From Chitinophagaceae bacterium (GTDB lineage: Bacteria; Bacteroidota; Bacteroidia; Chitinophagales; Chitinophagaceae), in NCBI GenBank assembly GCA_019638615.1, contig JAHBTL010000007.1, positions 167,809-231,808 on the forward strand: a stretch of 64,000 bases of DNA, written 5' to 3'. Made by a program: the position numbers and the translations under genes. This document shows positions 8,887-18,274 of the stretch, piece after piece. The first letter of the stretch is position 1; the number at the start of each line of letters is the position of its first letter. The notes beneath the pieces are model-generated. The model made no database searches. It saw only the letters and a program-made list of their open reading frames with translations, and was not told where the DNA came from.

Positions 8887-10539
8887 TTAGAAATGAAATT
8901 GAATAATATTTTTCTTTGGGTTCATCCGCAAAACAGCTCCGTTGGAAGGTTTGGAAAAACTGCCCTTTCTTATCCGGATGGTATACGGCATTCCTTCAAA
9001 GCTGCAATCAATCTGCTTTGTTCCCATAGCCCCAAAAGGAAGCTGAACACCTTCTGCCGTTGTGAGATCAAGGAACCAATTGACAGGTAAAGGAGTTGTC
9101 ACTTGTGTTGTCATTTTTTTCTCCGACAGCTCAATTTCTACAGTTCCCTGTATGTTTTTTAATGGCCAGCTGATATGGATACTGGCCATCCCGCTTTTTG
9201 TAAACTCCGGATCGCCTCCTTCAAGCAATTCCTCTTTTCCTCCGATAATAGCCTTTAACCTTAGCCCTGCCAGTTGCTGAGGCTTGCTCCAGATATATCC
9301 GTCCACAAAAGGCAATGTAAAAAATTTACACTCGTTTTCTGTTACAGGTTGTTGTTCATAAGCAGACGGGAAATGCTCATTGAATATATGAATATCCCTT
9401 ATCCTGAGTGTGCCATTCTCCCAAAGCAGGTTGGTTCTGTAAAAGCGGCTGTTGAACCAGATCGTTTTGAGATCGCTACCCTCAATATCTTTGCTAACAG
9501 AAAAGCTGGTGGCCGGGGTAACTTTAAATTGCTGCCGGAACCACCTGCCGGAAGTTTCCAGCGTCTCAACGCGTATCTTGTTCTCATCGCGTAAACGGGC
9601 GATAAGCGGCATCTGTATCTCAAAACCTTTTGACATGGCATCCCAGGTAAAAGAATTCTCCTGTCCTGCCTGTACGTAATTGAACCCGAGAGACGCGTCA
9701 TCCACCAGAGTGTTGAAAAACCAATTGACCCAGGCAGCATCGCCACCTCCGAACTTGTATACAGGTTCAAGAGTGATTACTCCCTGTCGCCCTGAGCCCA
9801 GTCCATGATCATATTGCCTGACCGGATCGCTTCCCAGCATTCTGAAAACAGGAACAGGTATTTGTTGGGCCGCGTGCTGGGCAGGCATATAAGAATTGAT
9901 TTTGCTGGGATAATAGGCCTGGTTCCAATAGCCTCCCCAAAGCGTGTACCCATCCGTGCCATACTGGTCTTTACAATTGGCTGATGCTATGATATGATAT
10001 TTCCTGTACATATAGTTTAAACTATGTGCATCAATAAACCAGGATGCCACAGATTTAGGATAATAGCCAAAAATGCTTTTAAAATCATTCATATAAACAT
10101 CTATCAGTTGCTCACGCTGCTGTGGCGTATATCCTGTCGAAAAACCAACATCCGCATGCCAGTCCCATGGATATCGCCCCCGCCACTTGAGTCCCGCTTT
10201 TTCAACAAGCAGTTGCGGGAGCTCCCACCAGGCTCCTATTTCAAAAGAATCTGCCGGCAAACTTTTCAGCAGCAATTGATACCTGCTATCCATCAATGCA
10301 TCGTACTGCAATAAAAAAGTACCGCTCAGTTTGTATTGCTTCATAATCTTCACCTGTTGCACTACTGTTTGGTATAATACCTCTTCAGTGATTTTAGCAT
10401 CGCGTGGTTCCAAAAGCCGGATAAAATTTATGATGTTTACGATTTTGGGCGGTTCACTAAAGGAGCTCATGCAGGTAAGGCAGAACAAACAGGTAGCAAT
10501 AACCCACGCAGATCTTTTTTTGTATACAGAGATATTCAT
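8887..10539 (-). CDS. Secreted polysaccharide-deacetylase/glycosidase-like protein
   Basis: A 550-residue exported protein (signal peptide to about residue 28, ending SSFSEPP). Residues ~30-330 look like the NodB/GH38-GH57 type beta/alpha barrel: INFIRLLEPRD at the first strand, EIGAWWELPQLL, then WDWHADVGFSTGYTPQQREQ and SWFIDAHSLNYMYRKYHIIA, with Asp and His residues at strand ends where these enzymes bind metal or substrate. Residues ~350-550 are beta-rich and probably a carbohydrate-binding or accessory domain. The family match is from pattern only, so the exact activity is open. It lies downstream of sigma-fecR-susC-susD on the same strand, which suggests that it processes the glycan taken up by that SusCD pair. 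A MITE-like element separates it from susD. Confidence 0.6.
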   Translation of the reverse strand: MNISVYKKRSAWVIATCLFCLTCMSSFSEPPKIVNIINFIRLLEPRDAKITEEVLYQTVVQQVKIMKQYKLSGTFLLQYDALMDSRYQLLLKSLPADSFEIGAWWELPQLLVEKAGLKWRGRYPWDWHADVGFSTGYTPQQREQLIDVYMNDFKSIFGYYPKSVASWFIDAHSLNYMYRKYHIIASANCKDQYGTDGYTLWGGYWNQAYYPSKINSYMPAQHAAQQIPVPVFRMLGSDPVRQYDHGLGSGRQGVITLEPVYKFGGGDAAWVNWFFNTLVDDASLGFNYVQAGQENSFTWDAMSKGFEIQMPLIARLRDENKIRVETLETSGRWFRQQFKVTPATSFSVSKDIEGSDLKTIWFNSRFYRTNLLWENGTLRIRDIHIFNEHFPSAYEQQPVTENECKFFTLPFVDGYIWSKPQQLAGLRLKAIIGGKEELLEGGDPEFTKSGMASIHISWPLKNIQGTVEIELSEKKMTTQVTTPLPVNWFLDLTTAEGVQLPFGAMGTKQIDCSFEGMPYTIRIRKGSFSKPSNGAVLRMNPKKNIIQFHF

Positions 10540-10564
10540 GAATAAAATTAAAATAATAAAAAAT

Positions 10565-10714
10565 GGGGCCGACTAAAAAGATCTTCATTGACATCTGCCC
10601 TGGCGAAGAAGCAATCTAAAAATACTTAAATATTTATCATTCAATGAGATTGGTTTCCTACCACAAGCGGGATTTCTCCCTAACAAAAATGTTCAATGAC
10701 CTTTTTGTCGGCCC
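10565..10714. mobile_element. MITE-like element with terminal inverted repeats
   Basis: About 150 bases with no gene. The left end reads GGGGCCGACTAAAAAGATC and the right end, read on the other strand, GGGCCGACAAAAAGGTC; both arms continue to CATTG with small gaps. The interior is AT-rich and non-coding. The termini resemble those of the element at 22376-22485. No convincing target-site duplication is visible. Confidence 0.5.
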
Positions 10715-10727
10715 TATGTAAAGATGA

Positions 10728-12422
10728 TTACCAGCCAGGGTTCTGCTGCAATTCAAATCCATTGGTGGTATAAAATGCAACTTCTCTTGTTGGTAATGGC
10801 TGCAGGTAATTCCTGTTAGCGTTGAATGTCCTGTTGGTTTCAGTGATCAAAAAGCCATCCGCATCTGTTCTGTTCTGATAAACAGCATCACTGTACAATG
10901 GATAGCTTTGCCAGGCAGATCCTTTGATTTTGATGCCTTTTATATCCTGCGCCAGTTCTGTTTCTGCAGTTTTCCACCTGCGGAGATCGTCATAACGAAA
11001 TCCTTCCAACGCCAGTTCTATCGTTCTTTCACGGCGGATCTCTGTTCTCATATCCAAACCATGGGTAGCAGCGAATGCATTGGTAAGATAAGGCATTCCT
11101 GCCCTGTCTCTGATAACATTGATTGAAAGGTTCAGATCTGCATCTGAAATAGATTCATTCTTCTCAAAAACAGCTTCCGCGTAGATCAGCAATACTTCTG
11201 CATAACGGATCAGGTGTTTATCAAAATCAAATAAACTTGCGTCCCCCATTTGTCCGCTGTTGTTGGCAACCGGGTCTTCACTCATGTATTTATAGAGTAT
11301 ATACCCGGTATTAAAATTTCGTTGCGGCTTGTCCGGATAGTTGGCAATTTTTGTTACAGAAAAGAATACACGATTGGTAAGCGTTCCCGGAATGATCATT
11401 GTCATAGTCATCCGGGGATCTCTTTTCTCAAACTCGGAAGTCATCGTTGCATATCCCCGGAATACGGAGCCGGGGTTCGTAATGGGCAAACCGGTTGTAT
11501 CGAGGTACATATCGGCCAGCTTTTTAGTAGGATTATAACCCGAGCCATCGTATTGGTATGGCATATCATGACCAAGAATATTTCTTGCATACCTGCGGTC
11601 AAAGATGCATTCCTGAGAATCGTCTCCGGCTTCTATAAAAAGATAACGATAGCTTTGCGCACCGCTTCCGGTATATAATGCGTATGTTCCCCCGGAGATT
11701 ACCACATTGGATGATGCAATTGCAATATCAAGATATTTACCTGCGTCTGCACCTCCTCTGAATTTTTCCCAGGTACCCTGATACAGAGCCACTCTTGCAC
11801 GCAGCGACAAAGCCGCGCCTTTGGTAATCCTGCCAATGTCGGGGTTGGAAAGATCGGATCTTACCGGCAGGTCGTTTTGAGCTTCATCAAGGTCTTTCAG
11901 AATGAAGTCAGCCGTGGCCACCTGAGAAGAACGTGATGTAAACAAGTCCGGGTCTTCTGTATTCAACACGGTTGTAATGAGTGGCACCCCACCATACAAC
12001 CGAAGCAGTTTCCAGTAATACCACGCGCGAAAGAACTTTGCTTCTGCAACATATCTTTTAATACTATTGTCTGAGGAAGCTGCAGCCTTTTCAATGATAT
12101 TGTTGCAGGCGCGGATAAAATTATAGCTATTGTTCCAGGTGGTTGAAGTTTCAGATACTGTAAGGGTACTGTTGCTTACACTGTTTGGAAAATTAAAAGC
12201 AATGTCCGACTCGGTATCTTCAAAGCCGAAACGATCAAGTCCCTGGTAAAGCCGGTTGGCAGCCAGTTTGAAATCATTGGCGGTTTTCCAAAAAGTAGCA
12301 TCCGTGATATTTTCTTCCGAAACGAGTTCTAACTGCTTCGCACAACTTAACGATGCTAATGCGATGATCGTCACACATAAATACTGGTACGATCTTATAT
12401 TCAAGATATTTATGATTTTCAT
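10728..12422 (-). CDS. SusD/RagB family nutrient-binding lipoprotein
   Basis: A 564-residue SusD-type outer-membrane lipoprotein. The N-terminal signal ends in LASLSC, with the lipidated cysteine near residue 27. Family features are the TPR-rich helical fold, WYYWKLLRLYGGVPLITT in the first third, the RYAEVLLIYAEAVFEKNES motif, and IRRERTIELALEGFRYDDLR near the end, closing with a C-terminal LQQNPGW. SusD proteins cap the SusC channel and bind glycan. It starts 11 bases after the susC stop codon. Given the ECF sigma/FecR pair upstream, expression is probably controlled by substrate passage through the SusC partner. Confidence 0.93.
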   Translation of the reverse strand: MKIINILNIRSYQYLCVTIIALASLSCAKQLELVSEENITDATFWKTANDFKLAANRLYQGLDRFGFEDTESDIAFNFPNSVSNSTLTVSETSTTWNNSYNFIRACNNIIEKAAASSDNSIKRYVAEAKFFRAWYYWKLLRLYGGVPLITTVLNTEDPDLFTSRSSQVATADFILKDLDEAQNDLPVRSDLSNPDIGRITKGAALSLRARVALYQGTWEKFRGGADAGKYLDIAIASSNVVISGGTYALYTGSGAQSYRYLFIEAGDDSQECIFDRRYARNILGHDMPYQYDGSGYNPTKKLADMYLDTTGLPITNPGSVFRGYATMTSEFEKRDPRMTMTMIIPGTLTNRVFFSVTKIANYPDKPQRNFNTGYILYKYMSEDPVANNSGQMGDASLFDFDKHLIRYAEVLLIYAEAVFEKNESISDADLNLSINVIRDRAGMPYLTNAFAATHGLDMRTEIRRERTIELALEGFRYDDLRRWKTAETELAQDIKGIKIKGSAWQSYPLYSDAVYQNRTDADGFLITETNRTFNANRNYLQPLPTREVAFYTTNGFELQQNPGW

Positions 12423-12433
12423 GATTGTTGTAA

Positions 12434-15400
12434 TTAAAATTTTACATTAAGACCAACGGAATACACTTTGCTGAAAGGGTATGTTCCTTCATTTCTGAAC
12501 CCGTCTTCAGGATCGAAATTGCCACCAAGCGTACCTTTGGAAAAGGTGAGCAGATCCTGTCCGCTGATATAAATGCGCAGTGAAGTAATCCTGAGTCTTT
12601 GCAGCAAAGCCGGAGAGAGATTATAGCCCAGTGTAATGGTCTTAAATCTCAGATAAGCGGCGTTTTGCATGGTAAGTGTAGAAGTACGGTAGTTATAGTT
12701 TCTTATACCGTCGTATCCAACGGAGCCGGGCAGATAGCGTGGATATGGTGCATCGGGACGATCCGGTGTCCATGTCTTTCCGTAATAATAGGTAAGAGAA
12801 GGCCAGAAAAAAGTATTGGGAGTTGCAATAGCACCCTGGTATTGTATATTCCGTTTTCCCACCCCCTGTAAAAAAATACTCAGGTCGAATTGCCTGTAAG
12901 CCACGTTAATGGTAGAAGAATAAGTGTAGCGCGGAAGAAGGTTCCCTAAATATACCATGTCTCCTGCAAGACCTTTTGACTGATCGCCGAAAGCTGTCAA
13001 AGCTCCGTCGCCATCCACATCTTTGTACATTACATCCCCAACGGCGATGTTTGACGGAACCCCCTGAAGGGTTTTGTACTTGTCCAGTTGGTCCTGGGTC
13101 TTGATAATTCCTTCGTATACATACCCGAAATAAGAATAGATAGAATATCCTTTTCTTACAAAGTTCAGACCCTCACTATAGGAGTCACTGTTTTTTAGTT
13201 CTACCAGTTTGTTTTTACTGTCGCTCAGTTGCACCGAAATGCTGTACCGGAAATCACGGAACTGATCTTTCCATGTAATGATGGTTTCGAACCCTTTGGT
13301 TTCAAGTTTTCCCTGGTTAGAAGTTGGCGGCGTACCGCCATAGGTAGCAGGCACAGCTATTTTGACGAGCATATCATTGTTGGTCTTATTAAAGTAATCA
13401 AAGGAGAAGGACAACCTTGATTTAAGCATCTGCAGATCAATACCAACATTTCTGTTTTCAATGGTTTCCCAGGTTCTGTCTGCAGATGCAGGGTTGGCCA
13501 GAGCTCCCGGAACACCTGCATTAGGAGATCCCAGCGGGTACACTCCACCTATATTGATCAGGGGAATATAATCGTATAATCCCAGTGAAGGAATTTCCTG
13601 GTTACCCATCTTTCCCCAGGAAACCCGCAGTTTTAACAAATCAAACAATCGCATGTCTCTTATGAATTTCTCGTCCGACAAATTGTAGGCGATAGCCGCG
13701 GACGGGAACAAAGCGCTCCAGCGTTTACTTGGAGCAAATTTCGAGCTGCCGTCAGCCCTGGCAGTAACATCCAGCACCAGCTTTTGCTTAAACGTATAGC
13801 TGGCCCGCCCAAAGTACGAATTCAACGCCTGTGCCTGTTGCAGGCCAGTAAAATTAGCATAGGCAACATTGGTTCGATCTGCCAGGTTCAATGTAAAAAT
13901 GTCGTTGCTCGGGAAGTTGTAGCCTGTAGTTGTTTGTCCTTCATAGTTTGTTTGCTCCAGAGATGTACCCGCTGTAAGATTAACAGAATGATCTGAGCCC
14001 AGTTGCTTATTGTAATCTGCATATACCTGGTACAGCCTGTACAGTGTTTTTTTATTTTGATAGGAAGCAGAATTGGGGGTATTGCGAATATCCTGGATGC
14101 TTCCTGCATAATTATATCTTGTAAATGTACGGTTGATACCATTGTCATTGAAGTAATCAAATCTCACGGCAACCTGCCCGGTAAGCGTTAGCCCGTCAAT
14201 GATTTTATAATCTAATTTAAAATTCGAATTAATCCTTGAAAGGCTGTATTTTCTTGTTCCCGCTTCTGTAAGTGACTGGGCAGGATTTTCATAGCCCTGG
14301 TATCCATAAAACTGCCCGAGTGGGTTGTAAACGGGCTGGTAAGGGAACTGACGGGTTACATTGGTTAACGCATTGTCCAGCATATTGGGCTCCTCTGTTG
14401 CAGTATGCTCAAAACTGGTACGCGTATCCAAATGCAATTTTCTCGACAGGCGGAAATTGTAATTCAGGCGTAAGTTATATCTGTCTGATTTATTTTTGCC
14501 AAAACGCAACAGCCCATCATCATGGTTATACCCGAGTGAAACCAGGTAATTGTTATTTTCTCCACCGCCCGATACAGAAACATTATGCAATTGCTGCACG
14601 GCATTTTTGTAAACAACATCGTTCCAGTTGGTATATCCGTAGAAACCAGGATAGCTGGTAATGCCATAATTCCATCCCTGATCAAGATCCGGTGCCGCAT
14701 TTGCCCTGATTTTTTCAAATACCTCTTCCGGGAATCCTGCAATGCCTGCGTTCCGTAAGCCTTCATCCTGGAACTCGGCATATTGCAGTGTATTCTGTAT
14801 CTTCCTCAGATAAGCAGGGGTTTTCAGACCTATGTTAACAGTGTAATCAATGACCGGCGTGCCTCTTCTGCCATTTTTTGTTGTAACCAGGATTACGCCA
14901 TCTGCTGCCCTGGCACCATAAATAGATGCGGCTGCGTCTTTCAAAACGGATATTTGTACAATATCGTTGGGGTTGGTGGTTGTCAGATCGCCGGGTATAC
15001 CATCTATCAACACCAGCGGTTGGTTCCCGTTGGCAGAAGATACCGCATTGTCGGTACTAATGGAAGAATAACCCCTTACCTGAAGCGTATAGCCCTGCTC
15101 GCCTGGTTGTCCACTGGCACGTGTAATGGTCATGCCTGGTATGGCGCCCTGCAGGGCATCAAAGGAATTGTTCAGCGGCCTGTTTTCAAAAACGTCGCTC
15201 TTTACCGTGTAAATAGCCCCGGTAACGGCTCCTTTTGTACGGGTACCGTATCCTACCATTACAATTTCGCTCAATTTTGCATCGGCAATTTCCAGCGAAA
15301 TGCTTAAGCCTTTTCCCTGTTTTACTACGTTCTCGGTCAGCTTGTATTCTTTAGCTACATATCCAACAAAAGAGATCACCAGTATATCTCCCTGCTTTGC

Positions 15401-15985
15401 ATCAATAGCAAAAGATCCGTCTTCAGCAGTTATGGCTGAAGCGCCTGTTCCCTTAACAGTAACGGAAGCGCCGGCAAGTGGCTTCCCGTCGGGATCACGG
15501 ACTATACCGCGAACAGACGGCGCCACCTGCACACTGTCCCGGAAAAAAGGACTAAGTACTACAGGAATTTTCTTCTCAAATAAAACAATGGTCTTATCTT
15601 TTATCAGGAAGTCTATTGGCTGGTCTTTGAGCACTGTCTTCAGTAATTCAGTTAAGTCCATCTGATATGCACTGATGGAAACAGGTTTACTGACAGATAT
15701 AACTTCCGTATTGCCGAATACAACATATCCTGTCTGTGCTTCAATAGCAGCAATGATTTTTTTCATTGGCAGGCGCTGTCCTCGTATAGACACATGTTGC
15801 GCGATACCCGAAGCCTGTACCTGGATGAAAGCTGCCGTTAGTAAGACAATCGTTAATTTCATAGCAATCAGTGTTTTGGCCATGTTGCCGGGTAATCCGG
15901 GAAACCATTTCCCGTTTTTCTTGCGGGATGTAACGTGCCCGGGAACTGGCATAAAATCCCCGGCCCTGAACGCATTTTTTTGCAT
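12434..15985 (-). CDS. SusC/RagA TonB-linked outer-membrane protein with STN domain
   Basis: An 1183-residue TonB-dependent transporter. After a long N-terminus with signal peptide (MKLTIVLLTAAFIQVQASG) come an STN domain (~55-115, MKKIIAAIEAQTGYVVF), a carboxypeptidase-regulatory-like domain (~140-220, RGIVRDPDGKPLAGASVTVK), a plug (~225-360, VMVGYGTRTKGAVTGAI; ISVLKDAAASIYGARAADGV) and a 22-strand barrel ending in the aromatic VYSVGLNVKF. The STN domain is the part that contacts a FecR anti-sigma, and fecR and an ECF sigma gene lie directly upstream. I therefore infer trans-envelope signalling: substrate binding activates the sigma factor, which transcribes this locus. The ATG at 15985 is used; the frame opens earlier only at a TTG. 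Confidence 0.94.
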   Translation of the reverse strand: MQKNAFRAGDFMPVPGHVTSRKKNGKWFPGLPGNMAKTLIAMKLTIVLLTAAFIQVQASGIAQHVSIRGQRLPMKKIIAAIEAQTGYVVFGNTEVISVSKPVSISAYQMDLTELLKTVLKDQPIDFLIKDKTIVLFEKKIPVVLSPFFRDSVQVAPSVRGIVRDPDGKPLAGASVTVKGTGASAITAEDGSFAIDAKQGDILVISFVGYVAKEYKLTENVVKQGKGLSISLEIADAKLSEIVMVGYGTRTKGAVTGAIYTVKSDVFENRPLNNSFDALQGAIPGMTITRASGQPGEQGYTLQVRGYSSISTDNAVSSANGNQPLVLIDGIPGDLTTTNPNDIVQISVLKDAAASIYGARAADGVILVTTKNGRRGTPVIDYTVNIGLKTPAYLRKIQNTLQYAEFQDEGLRNAGIAGFPEEVFEKIRANAAPDLDQGWNYGITSYPGFYGYTNWNDVVYKNAVQQLHNVSVSGGGENNNYLVSLGYNHDDGLLRFGKNKSDRYNLRLNYNFRLSRKLHLDTRTSFEHTATEEPNMLDNALTNVTRQFPYQPVYNPLGQFYGYQGYENPAQSLTEAGTRKYSLSRINSNFKLDYKIIDGLTLTGQVAVRFDYFNDNGINRTFTRYNYAGSIQDIRNTPNSASYQNKKTLYRLYQVYADYNKQLGSDHSVNLTAGTSLEQTNYEGQTTTGYNFPSNDIFTLNLADRTNVAYANFTGLQQAQALNSYFGRASYTFKQKLVLDVTARADGSSKFAPSKRWSALFPSAAIAYNLSDEKFIRDMRLFDLLKLRVSWGKMGNQEIPSLGLYDYIPLINIGGVYPLGSPNAGVPGALANPASADRTWETIENRNVGIDLQMLKSRLSFSFDYFNKTNNDMLVKIAVPATYGGTPPTSNQGKLETKGFETIITWKDQFRDFRYSISVQLSDSKNKLVELKNSDSYSEGLNFVRKGYSIYSYFGYVYEGIIKTQDQLDKYKTLQGVPSNIAVGDVMYKDVDGDGALTAFGDQSKGLAGDMVYLGNLLPRYTYSSTINVAYRQFDLSIFLQGVGKRNIQYQGAIATPNTFFWPSLTYYYGKTWTPDRPDAPYPRYLPGSVGYDGIRNYNYRTSTLTMQNAAYLRFKTITLGYNLSPALLQRLRITSLRIYISGQDLLTFSKGTLGGNFDPEDGFRNEGTYPFSKVYSVGLNVKF

Positions 15986-16050
15986 AAATTGCAATTGATT
16001 TGGTTGTTAATAAAAGTGGTTCGTCTATCCTTTTACGTCAACTGAATTGT

Positions 16051-16083
16051 AACCGGAAGTGTGGCAACGCTTTCGGTTTTTTT
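16051..16083. other. Imperfect hairpin between fecR and susC
   Basis: AACCGGAAG (16051-16059) pairs with CTTTCGGTT (16070-16078), with one G-T pair, and is followed on the plus strand by a run of seven T. The T-run is on the strand opposite to fecR and susC, so it is not a classical terminator for them. It could fold in the fecR-susC transcript or stop antisense transcription. Confidence 0.4.
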
Positions 16084-16114
16084 GACGCAATCTGATACTG
16101 TTATAGGGGTGCTA

Positions 16115-17323
16115 TCAAGGTTTAACAATAATTTTTCGGCCGTCAATTTGAAAATGCACTTTCGATTTTTCCAGGATCAGCAACAGGTCATTCAATGTGA
16201 TATTTTTTGTCATCTTTCCAAAGAAGCGGATATCCGGAATATTTTTTTCATAGGTAACCTCAATATCGTACCAGCGTTCCAACTGCTGCATCGCCTCTCT
16301 TAATCCAGCATCGTTAAAGTCGAAGAGACCATCCTTCCAGGCAATCACCCTGGCTGTTTCTACATCGCTGCTTGTTGTTAGCTCAAGCGTTTCATTATTC
16401 AATTTCGTTTGCTCGCCCGGGCGTAGTACCTTATTTTTTCTCCCCAAAGCATCATTTTTAATACTGAACCTGACGCTGCCTTCCAATAAGGTAGTTGTAA
16501 TAGCAGGCTCGTTGCTATAGGCATTCACGTTGAAATGTGTTCCTATTACTTCTATTTCTGCCTGCTGGTTTAGTTTTACTTTAAAGGGATGCGAGGGATC
16601 TTTTGCTACTTCAAAATAAGCTTCGCCTGTCACTTCAACTACCCTGTCCTGACCAGTGAAAACCGTGGGATAATGTATGGAGCTTGCTGCATTGAGCCAC
16701 ACCTTTGTACCATCGTGTAATTGTATATGATATTGGCGTCCTTTAGGAGTACTCAACGTATTATAGGCTATTTGGTCTATATGTTCTCCTGCGGTCATAT
16801 AAGCCAGCTTACCTTGCTGAATAACAATATCGGCGCCATTCTGACCAGAGATCTTCTCTGCGCTGCCGGAGCTATCCAGTACAATGGTCGAACCGTCTGC
16901 CAGTGTAAGAAGCGCGCCGTTTTGGCCGGGCAGGATTACGGAAGGTGCGGGCGCATCTGCCTCTGCAATTGCCGGAATGACATTTCTTTGCTTCCCGAAG
17001 TATATTCGAACTGATAACAATAATAAAATGCACGCAGCCGCGGCTGCCCATCCATACCATCGCCTCCTTCCCGGCACAAACGGAACGGGTTCCGGACTGA
17101 TAAATTTATGACGCTCTAACGCACGGTCGGCCAATTCTTCGTATCGAAGTAAGTCTTCGTTACTAAGTGTACTGCCATCCTTCATCTGGTCCATCATAAC
17201 TTCGGAAAACAATTCGTAATCCTCTGAACTGCCTGTAAAGGCAGATAGCTCTTCGAGCTCGGACGGTGTCGCAGTATTATCACTATATCGCTGTATCAGG
17301 TATAACAGTCTTGATCTGTTCAT
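16115..17323 (-). CDS. FecR family anti-sigma factor
   Basis: A 402-residue single-pass inner-membrane protein. The N-terminal ~90 residues are the cytoplasmic sigma-binding part. A membrane segment follows at about 92-108 (WAAAAACILLLLSVRIYF). The periplasmic FecR domain covers ~170-275, with the typical YNTLSTPKGRQYHIQLHDGT, VWLNAASSIHYPTVF and EVTGEAYFEVAKDPSHPF, then VIGTHFNVNAY. The C-terminal DUF4974-like part ends at IDGRKIIVKP. It should receive the signal from the STN domain of the neighbouring SusC and release the ECF sigma factor encoded 92 bases upstream. All family parts are present. Confidence 0.95.
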   Translation of the reverse strand: MNRSRLLYLIQRYSDNTATPSELEELSAFTGSSEDYELFSEVMMDQMKDGSTLSNEDLLRYEELADRALERHKFISPEPVPFVPGRRRWYGWAAAAACILLLLSVRIYFGKQRNVIPAIAEADAPAPSVILPGQNGALLTLADGSTIVLDSSGSAEKISGQNGADIVIQQGKLAYMTAGEHIDQIAYNTLSTPKGRQYHIQLHDGTKVWLNAASSIHYPTVFTGQDRVVEVTGEAYFEVAKDPSHPFKVKLNQQAEIEVIGTHFNVNAYSNEPAITTTLLEGSVRFSIKNDALGRKNKVLRPGEQTKLNNETLELTTSSDVETARVIAWKDGLFDFNDAGLREAMQQLERWYDIEVTYEKNIPDIRFFGKMTKNITLNDLLLILEKSKVHFQIDGRKIIVKP

Positions 17324-17415
17324 ATCTTATGATTACTGTTATAGACCCTGGAAAACTGAAAAAGGCCCCCATATAGACAAATAAAAATTTTCGGAACCGG
17401 CAGATAAAAAGAGGC

Positions 17416-18021
17416 TTATTCAAAAACGATGAGCAAAATACACATCAGAAGATAGGTTTTACCGGATCTCATCAGGTCACGCCGGATATTGTGCAGCGCA
17501 ACAGTTAACGTCTTTTTTACATACTTGTTTGATAATCCGAGTTTTATGGCTATCTCGGAAATCTTTAGTCCTTGTTCGCGGCTCAAGCTATAAATTTCTC
17601 TTTGGCGTGGAGACAGAGACGTTACGGCATGATGAATGATCTTATGAGTTTCCCGCATAGAACAAGCCTGTTCTGTACTGTTGGAAAAGTTTGTTGTATG
17701 AATATCAGTGATATAGTCGAGAGAGACATGTTGAAGTCCGTATTTTTTCAGATACCTGAAACATTCATTGCTAAATATACGATATACCCAGGCGCGTACA
17801 GAATCAACGCCACGTAATTTCTCCCGATGCATCCATAGCCTGATGAGTGATTCCTGGATGACTTCAGAAACCAGCTCTTCCGATTTAAGGATCTTCCTTC
17901 CCGAATTAACAAGATTAGGAAGAAACCTCAGATATAACTCTTTAAAAGCTCTTTCGTCTCCGTCAGCAATCAACAATGCGAGTTCTTTTTCGCTTTTTTC
18001 ATTATATGGACTGTAAGACAT
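17416..18021 (-). CDS. ECF (sigma-70 family) RNA polymerase sigma factor
   Basis: A 201-residue ECF sigma factor of the Bacteroidota type. Region 2 is at about residues 20-90 (DERAFKELYLRFLPNLVNSG, then ESLIRLWMHREKLRGVDSVR with AWVYRIFSNECF). Region 4 is at about 130-185 (LSPRQREIYSLSREQGLKIS and LGLSNKYVKKTLTVALHNIR). The protein ends in a short hydrophobic stretch (LLMCILLIVF) that is unusual for a cytoplasmic sigma factor and might touch the membrane or FecR. The ATG at 18021 is chosen over a TTG one codon earlier. It is the first gene of the sigma-fecR-susC-susD locus and is divergent from a small plus-strand gene. Confidence 0.93.
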   Translation of the reverse strand: MSYSPYNEKSEKELALLIADGDERAFKELYLRFLPNLVNSGRKILKSEELVSEVIQESLIRLWMHREKLRGVDSVRAWVYRIFSNECFRYLKKYGLQHVSLDYITDIHTTNFSNSTEQACSMRETHKIIHHAVTSLSPRQREIYSLSREQGLKISEIAIKLGLSNKYVKKTLTVALHNIRRDLMRSGKTYLLMCILLIVFE

Positions 18022-18274
18022 CAACCGTTACTTAGTTAATTCAAATACAAAATTAACATTTCCACCAATTTGAAGTAGCAGGCAAAGTTACTCGACTTTA
18101 GAAAATTAATGATAGTTAATCGTTTGTTTTACGCGATTTCAAAAAATTTGGGATGCCCCAGCCAAAGCGGAGAGTTGCATTCTTTGATATTTTTTATTCT
18201 GTGGGGTATCAAAGATCAACCAGCCGGTTATAATGGTAACCGTACCTTATTTTTTCATTTTTAAATCTTCCAAC

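Noticed and set aside
16051-16083. Intrinsic terminator between fecR and susC
   Set aside because: The T-run lies on the plus strand while both genes are on the minus strand, so it cannot be a standard terminator for them; kept only as a hairpin.
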